NCBI GenBank assembly: GCA_029338735.1
Contig: JAQYAY010000023.1
Location: forward strand, 56,886-120,885
Source of the DNA: Lachnospiraceae bacterium
GTDB taxonomy: Bacteria > Bacillota > Clostridia > Lachnospirales > Lachnospiraceae
Direction: 5' to 3'
DNA: 64,000 bases
Part shown: in pieces, positions 1 through 8,084 of the stretch
Layout: each line of letters starts with the position of its first letter
Numbering within the stretch: position 1 is the first letter of the stretch
Translations under genes and position numbers: made by a program
The notes under the pieces: generated by a model
Seen by the model: the letters and a program-made list of their open reading frames with translations, nothing else
Told to the model about the DNA's origin: nothing
Databases searched by the model: none

Positions 1-4
1 AAGC

Positions 5-1033
5 ATGTCAGACCAGCTTACAATCAAGGATATCGCTAAATATTGCGGAGTAGGGGTAAGTACTGTCTCACGTGCCATCAATGATGATCCAGGCATCAGT
101 CCGAAGACCAAGGAAAGGGTCCTCAAGGTAGTGAAAAAATTTCACTACGTTCCGAATAATAGTGCCAGAAATCTCAAGATGCAGGAATCCAATACTGTAG
201 CGCTTATTGTCAGAGGTATTGACAATATATTCTTCCAGTCCATGCTTGACGGATTTCAGAAGGAGCTGTACAGGAATGGATATGATTTCCTGTTCCATCT
301 CGTGGATGAGAAGTCAAATGTAGCCATATCAGCTATTGAGCTGGCTAAAGAGAAGAGACTCAAGGGAGTCATCATCCTTGGAGGTATGATGGAGAATCCG
401 AGAGAGGACTTAGAGCAGCTCGCAGTCCCGTATGTACTCTGTACAGTTGCACACAGCATGTACACACCGACTCCGAATGTGAATCTCGTGGCAATAGACG
501 ATGCAATGGAGAGCTTCAAGGCTGTGAAGTATCTGATCGACAAAGGCCATAAGAGGATTGCCATCATAAGCGGTCGTGAAAAAGATTACGCCGTTGGAGG
601 ACAGCGCCTGCGTGGATACAAAAAAGCACTTGAGAGTGAAGGTATTCCGTTAGATGATGATCTGATAGGATACATGGAAGAAGATATTCCCGAATTCACG
701 ACGGAAAATGGCTATGCAGTAGCGAAGAAGCTTCTCAAGAGAACGGATTTCACAGCTCTGTACTGTGTCTCGGATATGATTGCCATAGGCGCCTACAAGG
801 CCATATCAGAAGCGGGACTTTCAATACCGGATGACATATCGGTAGTGGGCTTCGATGGAATTGACCTGGGACGTTTTACAATACCGGCACTTACGACAGT
901 CAGACAGCCAAAGGACGAGATGGTAAAGTCATCTGTTGACCTCCTGATGAAGGCCATAAATGGCGATGACACGCCAAGTCAGCTGTTCTACCCAGCGTCA
1001 CTTCTCGAAAGAGAATCAGTAAAAGAGATATAA
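5..1033 (+). CDS. LacI/GalR-family transcriptional regulator
   Basis: N-terminal LacI HTH (TIKDIAKYCGVGVSTVSRAINDDPGISPKTKERV) followed by periplasmic-binding-like sensor domain (DISVVGFDGIDLGRFTIPALTTVRQP). Confidence 0.95.
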   Translation: MSDQLTIKDIAKYCGVGVSTVSRAINDDPGISPKTKERVLKVVKKFHYVPNNSARNLKMQESNTVALIVRGIDNIFFQSMLDGFQKELYRNGYDFLFHLVDEKSNVAISAIELAKEKRLKGVIILGGMMENPREDLEQLAVPYVLCTVAHSMYTPTPNVNLVAIDDAMESFKAVKYLIDKGHKRIAIISGREKDYAVGGQRLRGYKKALESEGIPLDDDLIGYMEEDIPEFTTENGYAVAKKLLKRTDFTALYCVSDMIAIGAYKAISEAGLSIPDDISVVGFDGIDLGRFTIPALTTVRQPKDEMVKSSVDLLMKAINGDDTPSQLFYPASLLERESVKEI

Positions 1034-1058
1034 AAGAGGCCTTCGGGCCTCTTTTTTC
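1034..1058 (+). terminator. Intrinsic terminator after the LacI-family gene
   Basis: AAGAGGCC-TTCG-GGCCTCTT hairpin followed by a T-tract. Confidence 0.9.
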
Positions 1059-1118
1059 TTGTAATTACAGATAGTTTCATTTAAGATATATAGAAATGTA
1101 TTTTAAGGAGGAAAATAA

Positions 1119-2318
1119 ATGTCCCGTATCACGGACCCTGAAGGCCCTTTTGCCCAGACGATGACAAAGGTAGCCAATCTGGCTCTCATCAATATCTGGT
1201 TCATAATCTGTTCGATTCCGGTCTTTACAATAGGAGCATCATTTACGGCTCTGATGGATATAGCCTGGAATATGACAAAGGGAACAGAGGGAACGGCCAT
1301 TACAAAGGCTTTTTTCAAATCTTTCAAGAGCAATTTCAAGAGAAGCACAGCCATCTGGCTGATCCAGCTTGTGCTGTTTGTTCTGCTGTTTTTTGACTTC
1401 AGAATAGGTCTGCATTCGAATCTGAATGGCGGGTCTGCTGTAGCATATTTTGCAATATCATCAATTGCCCTGATGCTCGTGCTTTTTACTACGTGGTATG
1501 CACTCACCATGCAGGCAATTTTTGACAATACCGTTGGCAATATGATAAAGAACGGCCTCATGATAAGTATAGCCAGATTCCCGTATAGCGTGTGTATTGC
1601 TGTATGTCTCCTGTCGCCGGGGATTCTGTTTCTGATGTCGCCGGCACATGCATTTTTCTTTATTCCGCTGCTTGTGCTGGTATGGTTCGGATGCGTGGCA
1701 TATGCAGCAGCATTTATTTTCAGAAAGGCATTAAAGCCGTTCCTGCCTGAAGGATATGGCGAGGAAACAGAAGAAACAGTGGAGGAAGACATGGAAGAAG
1801 CACTTGCAAGACTCGATGAGATCTGGGACATTTATGATAAGGATAAAAAGCCAACTGGCCGCACAATGAAGCGCAACGACTGGAACATGGCAGATGGTGA
1901 CTACCATCTGACGGTGCTTGGCGTGCTGCAGCGCCCGGATGGCAGATATCTGATCACGAAGCGTATAGAGACAAAAGAATGGGCTCCGGGCGCATATGAG
2001 GTTCCGGGCGGCGGTGTACGTGCCGGAGAGACATCAGAAGCGGCAGTGCGCAGGGAAGTCATGGAAGAGACCGGCGTGGATGTAACGAATGCTACGGACG
2101 GCGGATTTGTATTTGACTATCGTCGTGACAATCCGGAAGAGAAGAACAATTACTTTGTAGATGTCTACAAATATACTATTGATGTGAAGGATGAGGACAT
2201 TCAGCTGCAGGCTGATGAGACAGCCGGATACGAGTTTGCAACGGCAGAAGAGATAAAAGCGCTTGCGGATCAGGGACGGTTTTTACATTACGATAGCATA
2301 AAAGAAGCACTACTATAA
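1119..2318 (+). CDS. DUF624 (YesL-like) membrane domain fused to NUDIX hydrolase domain
   Basis: N-terminal multi-TM YesL/DUF624-like region; C-terminal NUDIX box GGGVRAGETSEAAVRREVMEETGV and typical NUDIX opening EIWDIYDKDKKPTGRTM. Confidence 0.8.
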   Translation: MSRITDPEGPFAQTMTKVANLALINIWFIICSIPVFTIGASFTALMDIAWNMTKGTEGTAITKAFFKSFKSNFKRSTAIWLIQLVLFVLLFFDFRIGLHSNLNGGSAVAYFAISSIALMLVLFTTWYALTMQAIFDNTVGNMIKNGLMISIARFPYSVCIAVCLLSPGILFLMSPAHAFFFIPLLVLVWFGCVAYAAAFIFRKALKPFLPEGYGEETEETVEEDMEEALARLDEIWDIYDKDKKPTGRTMKRNDWNMADGDYHLTVLGVLQRPDGRYLITKRIETKEWAPGAYEVPGGGVRAGETSEAAVRREVMEETGVDVTNATDGGFVFDYRRDNPEEKNNYFVDVYKYTIDVKDEDIQLQADETAGYEFATAEEIKALADQGRFLHYDSIKEALL

Positions 2319-2341
2319 GTAAAATAAATACCTATAAAATG

Positions 2342-2370
2342 GTGACAAAATCAGATTAATGTGGTAGGAT
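2342..2370 (+). promoter_or_regulatory. Candidate sigma70 promoter for the LysR-type HTH gene
   Basis: GTGACA-17 nt-TAGGAT. Confidence 0.45.
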
Positions 2371-2418
2371 AAATGCAAGGTGAAGCGATGAAGAAGATGC
2401 TTTGGAAGGAGAATTACC

Positions 2419-2697
2419 TTGCTTTTGAAACAGATTAATTATTTTCTTGCGGTAGTAGACAACAAGAGTTTCACAGAGGCAGCTAAGAAGTGTGGGGTTT
2501 CGCAGTCGGCGATATCGCAGCAGATCGGTGCCCTTGAAGAAAGCCTAGGGACAAAGCTCCTTGACAGGCACAATCGTACCTTTACGCTGACAGAGGCCGG
2601 AAAATATTTCTACGACAATGCCAGGGATGTAAAGGAACGGACTGACAAAATGATGGAAGAGACCAGAAAGATAGGACAGAAGGCTTCTATAGCGTAA
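2419..2697 (+). CDS. Stand-alone LysR-type HTH DNA-binding protein (92 aa, no effector domain)
   Basis: LysR HTH signature FLAVVDNKSFTEAAKKCGVSQSAISQQIGALEESLGTKLLDR; TTG start with AAGGAG SD; stops directly after the linker helix. Confidence 0.8.
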   Translation: MLLKQINYFLAVVDNKSFTEAAKKCGVSQSAISQQIGALEESLGTKLLDRHNRTFTLTEAGKYFYDNARDVKERTDKMMEETRKIGQKASIA

Positions 2698-3247
2698 ATA
2701 TCCTTATCTCACAGTTCTTCGGTTTCGGGTTCCACATCAGTTCATTTTTCCTGTGGGCCAGTATACCGGATAATACGCGCATTATCCCGCCATGGCAGGA
2801 GACAAGCACATTTTCATAAGATTTTGCAGAGAGTTCATTCAGAAATGAATGGGCTCTTTTTTTCATATCATGAATAGTCTCGACCGAGTCCGGTGCCGGG
2901 AAAACAGTCGGGAAGAGCCAGAAAGACCACATACTGAGGCCGAGGGTCCAGTATTTTTTCTTTTCATAACGGCCGAAGTCAACTTCGATGATACGTTCAT
3001 CGGTAATGATATCCTTTTTGTCAAAGCCTGTCATGATGGACGCTGTATCAATCGCACGCTGCAGCGGGCTTGCATAGACTGCATCGAAATGAATACCCTG
3101 CAGCTGCTTTGCAGCCTCCCTTGCCTGCTCTATTCCATGCTCGTTTAATGGGGCGTTCGTACGTCCCTGCATCAGATGTGCCTTGTTCAGATCTGTCTGT
3201 CCGTGTCTTGTCAGATATATAGTCATATGGTCTCCTTCAGAAATCAC
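2687..3247 (-). CDS. Histidine phosphatase (phosphoglycerate mutase-like) family protein
   Basis: LTRHGQTDLN RHG motif, and VLVSCHGG second histidine motif. Confidence 0.93.
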   Translation of the reverse strand: MISEGDHMTIYLTRHGQTDLNKAHLMQGRTNAPLNEHGIEQAREAAKQLQGIHFDAVYASPLQRAIDTASIMTGFDKKDIITDERIIEVDFGRYEKKKYWTLGLSMWSFWLFPTVFPAPDSVETIHDMKKRAHSFLNELSAKSYENVLVSCHGGIMRVLSGILAHRKNELMWNPKPKNCEIRIFTL

Positions 3248-3277
3248 AATTTTTCACAAAAAACATTATCTCATGCC

Positions 3278-3306
3278 TTGACAGATATTGCAAACGGTGG
3301 TATACT
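3278..3306 (+). promoter_or_regulatory. sigma70 promoter of lon
   Basis: TTGACA (3278-3283), 17 nt spacer, TATACT (3301-3306). Confidence 0.85.
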
Positions 3307-3321
3307 TTGTGCACAATTTAA

Positions 3322-3348
3322 TTAGCACTCTAGCATTATGAGTGCTAC
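3322..3348 (+). promoter_or_regulatory. CIRCE operator (HrcA-binding site) upstream of lon
   Basis: TTAGCACTC-N9-GAGTGCTAC; 17 of 18 positions match the CIRCE consensus TTAGCACTC-N9-GAGTGCTAA; located just downstream of the -10. Confidence 0.9.
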
Positions 3349-3401
3349 CAAAGAAGCAAAAAACGTAGATGGCTATCAGATAACGAAGGAGGAAAAAGAT
3401 T

Positions 3402-5708
3402 ATGACAGTTTTACCACTTTACAATGTGATGCTGATACCTGAGACGAATCTGTACATACAGACAGATGCCTACAAGAATATGGCAGGCAAAGATCCTGAG
3501 GTTCAGGAGAGGCTGATACTTGCAGCACTGAAGGAACCAAAGAAGAGAGCTGAGATCACAGAGGATGACCTGTATCCGATCGGTGTTTCGGCTATCATTA
3601 CCGAGGTCAATGAGAACGGATATGTAGCTATCCGCACGAAGAAGAGAGCAGATATTTCAGATATCACGATTCTGGCAGATCATACGATAAGCGTTAATGC
3701 AACGAGGCGTGATGATACTCCTGGTGAGGAGATCAATCCTGATGAGGAGCGTGCAAGGCTCGACAAGCTGAAACAGGCACTTGTATCATATTTCAGCAGT
3801 TCACAGTGGGCCAATATTGGACGTGGCTATATCGCCCAGTTCTCATCAATCGCAGAGATTGCAGCAGCTATGAGCCCATGGCTCTTCAATTCCGCGGAGG
3901 ACAGGTACAAGGTCCTTGAAGAGGATTCGAAGGCCAGGAGGACAGAGCTTCTGGAGAAGATGATCTATGAGAATATCGAGATGAGCAATATAGGCCAGGA
4001 GGCTGCAAATGCCCAGGAAGCCGATTATCAGAAGATATACAGAGAGTCAGCCCTTAAGAAGCAGATCGATTATCTGCAGAAGGAGCTTGATGACATGCAT
4101 CCTGAGAATGTCTCGGACATCAGGAAGTTCGAGATCGCTCTCAAGGATAATGGCATGAATGAGGATGCGAAGAAGGAGGCTGACAAGGTTCTCAGCCGTC
4201 TGAAGCAGGAGGGCAAGAATTCACCTGAATACGGCATGCTCTATGATTACCTGGATTTCGTGACGACTCTTTCATGGAAAAAGGAAGAGCCGAAGGAAAT
4301 AGATCTGAAAGAGGCCCGTGCAGTCCTTGATGAAGACCATTATGGTCTGAAGAAAGTCAAGGACAGGATCATCCAGCAGATCGCCGTGATGAATCTGAAG
4401 AAGCAGCAGGCCGGTTCAATCCTTCTTTTCGTTGGTGCCCCTGGTACCGGCAAGACTTCAATCGGAAAGAGCATCGCTCGTGCACTCGGCAGAAAGTATG
4501 TCAGAGTTGCACTCGGTGGTGTCCGTGATGAGGCTGAGATCAGAGGTCACAGACGTACATATATAGGAGCTATGCCTGGTCGTATCATGGACGGCATCCA
4601 CAAGTCAGGTGTTTCAAACCCTGTAATGGTGCTTGATGAGATCGACAAGCTCTCAGAATCATACAACGGTGATCCTGCATCAGCTCTTCTCGAGGTTCTT
4701 GACCCTGAGCAGAACAACAGCTTCACCGATCACTATATGAATGTACCGTATGACTTGTCAGATGTACTGTTCATCTGCACAGCGAATACTCTTGATACAA
4801 TCCCTGCACCTCTTCTGAACAGGATGGAGGTAATCGAATTCCAGGGATATACTCCGATTGAGAAGGAGCATATCGCCAAGGATCACCTGATCCCGAAGGC
4901 ATATGAGAAAGCCGGTATTCCGAAGGACAAGCTTGATATCGATGATGACGCGCTTGATACGATCATCTCAGACTACACGATGGAGGGTGGTGTCCGTGGA
5001 CTCAAGAAGCGTATCGACACTCTCTGCCGTATCGCAGCAGTAAAGCTTGAGACTGGCGAGGATCACGTGACTGTCCACAAGGACGAGCTTCGTGACTATC
5101 TTGATATGCATCCGCTTCACAGGGACAAGGTAAAGAAAGAAGGCAAACCGGGTATCATCACTGGTCTTGCATGGACTCAGGTCGGAGGTACGATCCTCTA
5201 TATCGAGTCACTGATGACCAAGGGTACCGGAAAGCTCACTATCACTGGTCAGCTCGGCGATGTGATGAAGGAATCGGCTACGATTGCTCTTTCGCTTGTC
5301 AAGGCCATGTACCCGGGCAAGATAAAGCTGCTTGAGAAGAGCGATATCCATATTCATGTACCTGACGGCTCTACGCCTAAGGACGGACCTTCTGCTGGTA
5401 TCACTCTGACGACTGCATTGTCATCACTTGTGACGGGAACTGCTGTTACTCCTGAGGTTGCAATGACTGGTGAGGTTTCACTGAATGGCTCTGTTAATGC
5501 CATTGGCGGACTTCCTGAGAAGCTCATGGCTGCACAGAGAGCAGGCGTGAAGCATGTATTCATTCCTGAGGAAAATATGGATGATCTCCGTGATGTGGCC
5601 GATGAGGTCAAGGAAGCTCTTGAGATCACACCTGTCAAGAAAGTGACTGATGTGCTTGATGCTCTGAATATACCGGTAGAAAATCCGAGCATGCAGAATA
5701 ATAAGTAA
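3402..5708 (+). CDS. lon: ATP-dependent endopeptidase La (Lon protease)
   Basis: Walker A GAPGTGKTSIGKSIARALGRKYVRVALGGVRDEAEIRGHRRTYIGAMPG; catalytic PKDGPSAGITLTTAL; N-terminal LON domain. Confidence 0.97.
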   Translation: MTVLPLYNVMLIPETNLYIQTDAYKNMAGKDPEVQERLILAALKEPKKRAEITEDDLYPIGVSAIITEVNENGYVAIRTKKRADISDITILADHTISVNATRRDDTPGEEINPDEERARLDKLKQALVSYFSSSQWANIGRGYIAQFSSIAEIAAAMSPWLFNSAEDRYKVLEEDSKARRTELLEKMIYENIEMSNIGQEAANAQEADYQKIYRESALKKQIDYLQKELDDMHPENVSDIRKFEIALKDNGMNEDAKKEADKVLSRLKQEGKNSPEYGMLYDYLDFVTTLSWKKEEPKEIDLKEARAVLDEDHYGLKKVKDRIIQQIAVMNLKKQQAGSILLFVGAPGTGKTSIGKSIARALGRKYVRVALGGVRDEAEIRGHRRTYIGAMPGRIMDGIHKSGVSNPVMVLDEIDKLSESYNGDPASALLEVLDPEQNNSFTDHYMNVPYDLSDVLFICTANTLDTIPAPLLNRMEVIEFQGYTPIEKEHIAKDHLIPKAYEKAGIPKDKLDIDDDALDTIISDYTMEGGVRGLKKRIDTLCRIAAVKLETGEDHVTVHKDELRDYLDMHPLHRDKVKKEGKPGIITGLAWTQVGGTILYIESLMTKGTGKLTITGQLGDVMKESATIALSLVKAMYPGKIKLLEKSDIHIHVPDGSTPKDGPSAGITLTTALSSLVTGTAVTPEVAMTGEVSLNGSVNAIGGLPEKLMAAQRAGVKHVFIPEENMDDLRDVADEVKEALEITPVKKVTDVLDALNIPVENPSMQNNK

Positions 5709-5719
5709 AAAATAATTGA

Positions 5720-5787
5720 TCGTGTCAGACATGCCAGAGGCTTATTTCACGGCGCTGTGCGTCTAAGGCTCTGCATGTCTGGCACGA
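5720..5787. repeat. Long imperfect inverted repeat / hairpin in a convergent intergenic region
   Basis: TCGTGTCAGACATGCCAGAGGCTTA (5720-5744) pairs with TAAGGCTCTGCATGTCTGGCACGA (5764-5787), with one G-U, one bulge and one mismatch. Confidence 0.8.
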
Positions 5788-5798
5788 GATTTACAAAA

Positions 5799-6614
5799 TC
5801 ATATCGTCATTCCAGAATTCATTTTATCCCGCTCTTTATCTTTAAACCAACCATATTTATTGAAGTACTTTACAGCGCTTGAGATATGGTGGCACATCAT
5901 CTTGAATGAGTGATAAGAACTGCGTTCATGTGCGTGTGTGATCTGGACATACGGGTAGTAGATTGTCTTGCCGACTCTGTGCAGGCGGCGCATCAGATCG
6001 AAGTCCTCACAGTACATGAAGAATCTTTCATCAAAAAACAGATTATATTTTTCCAGTGTTGAAACGCGCATGAACATGAAGCAGCCTGACAGGCATGGCG
6101 GGTTCATGATATGGTCATAGCCGCTGTCAAGCAGCACATATCTGTTGTTTTTCTCAGCTGCTCCCGGAAGAAATGGGAAGAACCTGCGGAATATCAGGTC
6201 TGATGGAGTCGGAAGCAGCTTGCACAGATGCTGCACTTCGCCATTCTGATCGACTACTTCTGGAAGCATGTAGACTACATCTGTGTGCTCACGGGCGTAG
6301 GAGGCCAGCGCATCAATCACCGAAGGTTCGAATGACAGATCCGGGTTCAGGACTATATGAAATTCGCTGTGAATTCTGATTGATTCGCGAATTGCGATAT
6401 TGTGGGCTGGGCCGTAGCCCGGATTCCTGCCTGTCCGATATATATAGATATATGGGGAATATTCAGCCACAGGCATGAAACGCTTTGACTTCTCCATTCC
6501 TGGTGTATTATCCACGAAAAACAGAAGCCTCTCAGCTGATGGCCGATAGCTTCTGATTATTGTATCTATAAGATTCTGTGGAGTATGAAAAAGTACAACG
6601 GAGGCTGTGATCAT
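5799..6614 (-). CDS. Glycosyltransferase family 2 (rhamnosyltransferase-like)
   Basis: GRNPGYGPAHNIAI, VLNPDLSF and DERFFMYCEDFDLMRRLHRVGK GT2 motifs. Confidence 0.9.
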   Translation of the reverse strand: MITASVVLFHTPQNLIDTIIRSYRPSAERLLFFVDNTPGMEKSKRFMPVAEYSPYIYIYRTGRNPGYGPAHNIAIRESIRIHSEFHIVLNPDLSFEPSVIDALASYAREHTDVVYMLPEVVDQNGEVQHLCKLLPTPSDLIFRRFFPFLPGAAEKNNRYVLLDSGYDHIMNPPCLSGCFMFMRVSTLEKYNLFFDERFFMYCEDFDLMRRLHRVGKTIYYPYVQITHAHERSSYHSFKMMCHHISSAVKYFNKYGWFKDKERDKMNSGMTI

Positions 6615-8002
6615 TCTGAATCTCCTCCAGACATATCATCAGGAAAATTATTTCCCTTATTATCTGAAAAACCTTCCGTACGTTCTTTCTGAAAAAGCGT
6701 CCTGAATGTCATCAGCACCAGCTTGATATCTAAAATAATTGAATAATTCTCAATGTACATCAGATCCAGGCGCAGCTTGTCATATGCTGTGGTATTGTAT
6801 TTGCCATAGACCTGTGCATATCCGGTAAGCCCGGCCTTCACTTTGGTGCGGTACCTGAATTCCGGTATTTCACTCTCATACATCTCATAGTTCTCGATTC
6901 GCTCAGGACGTGGACCTACGATACTCATATCCCCTTTCAGGATATTGATGAGCTGTGGAAGCTCGTCAAGCCTTGATCTGCGCAGACCTCTGCCTACTTT
7001 TGTGATGCGCGGGTCATCATCAATGGTGAACTGCGCACCATCCTTCTCTGCATCTTCCCTCATACTGCGGAACTTGTATATGGTAAAAAGCTTTCCATCC
7101 CTTGTGACTCTCTTCTGCCTGAACAGAATCCTGCCGCCATCATCAGCCTTTATGAGAATAGCGACTATCATAAAAACAGGTGACAGGACGCCAAGAGCTA
7201 TTGCACAAAGAATTATATCCAGTGTCCTTTTTACGAATTTCTGTCCTATAGAAAGCCCGGTTCCGCGGACGAGAAGAAGCGGAGTATCGAAAAGATTGAT
7301 ATTTGAAGCGCCGCCGATGATTACATCAGAAATCTTCGGTACGATATAAGTGCGCACATCGTGCTCATAGCAGAATTTCAGAATGTCGTTCCTGATCTCG
7401 GCCGGGACATCATTGATGATCACGGCATCATGCTTCTTTATCTGATCAGTAATTTTTTCAAAAGGCTCAGAAGAGCTGATCGTAGTAGTGATCGCGTATT
7501 TGTCAGGGCGTTCAAGAATCTTGAAACGCAGATTCAGCCCGTTTCTCTTTCCATAGATCAGTACCATATTGCGCGGTACATATGTCAGGTGGTATAGCCA
7601 TGTAAAAAAGAACGGCAGGGCTACTGTGATGATCAGATCGTACAGCGTCAGGCGAAACATCGGCCTCGGGTCAGACATTACGTTCAGGATCAGACAGATC
7701 TGCCAGAATGTGATGAAATTGGTCACAAGTACTGAGATCCACTGCGACACGACGATATCGAAGATCTTGAGATTCCCGAAACGCAGCCCCTCAGTCAGCC
7801 GCATGATCACATACATAATGATGAAGTAGATGCCCATCAGCAGGATACGGCCACGGCCATAGAAAGTACGGACATACATCACGCTGTATTCATTTTTCCA
7901 TATATAAAAATAAAGCATGGTCAGAAGCAGGACTTCTATGATCCCCTCGAGCTTGCGGATCAGGTCCTTTTCTTCCGATCGCCTTGCGATGTCACTTCTC
8001 AT
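6611..8002 (-). CDS. Exopolysaccharide biosynthesis polyprenyl glycosylphosphotransferase
   Basis: C-terminal bacterial sugar transferase domain: KRTLDIILCAIALGVLSPVF..., YKFRSM, LRRSRLDELPQLINILKGDMSIVGPRPER, GLTGYAQVYGKY. Confidence 0.93.
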   Translation of the reverse strand: MRSDIARRSEEKDLIRKLEGIIEVLLLTMLYFYIWKNEYSVMYVRTFYGRGRILLMGIYFIIMYVIMRLTEGLRFGNLKIFDIVVSQWISVLVTNFITFWQICLILNVMSDPRPMFRLTLYDLIITVALPFFFTWLYHLTYVPRNMVLIYGKRNGLNLRFKILERPDKYAITTTISSSEPFEKITDQIKKHDAVIINDVPAEIRNDILKFCYEHDVRTYIVPKISDVIIGGASNINLFDTPLLLVRGTGLSIGQKFVKRTLDIILCAIALGVLSPVFMIVAILIKADDGGRILFRQKRVTRDGKLFTIYKFRSMREDAEKDGAQFTIDDDPRITKVGRGLRRSRLDELPQLINILKGDMSIVGPRPERIENYEMYESEIPEFRYRTKVKAGLTGYAQVYGKYNTTAYDKLRLDLMYIENYSIILDIKLVLMTFRTLFQKERTEGFSDNKGNNFPDDMSGGDSE

Positions 8003-8008
8003 GCCTAT

Positions 8009-8037
8009 ATAATACTTTAAAACAAAAATTATGGCAA
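8009..8037 (-). promoter_or_regulatory. Candidate promoter for the glycosylphosphotransferase operon
   Basis: Minus strand: TTGCCA (8037-8032), 17 nt, TATTAT (8014-8009). Confidence 0.65.
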
Positions 8038-8050
8038 CTTTCTAAAAATA

Positions 8051-8059
8051 TGTTATACT
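8051..8059 (+). promoter_or_regulatory. Extended -10 promoter for the rightward polysaccharide operon
   Basis: TGTTATACT (TGn-TATACT) upstream of an AGAAAGGA SD and ATG at 8085. Confidence 0.55.
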
Positions 8060-8084
8060 ATAAAAGTTTAAGAAAGGATTCATT

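Noticed and set aside
1103-1831. 242-aa minus-strand ORF
   Set aside because: Antisense to the DUF624 coding region; low-complexity Ser/Ala composition.
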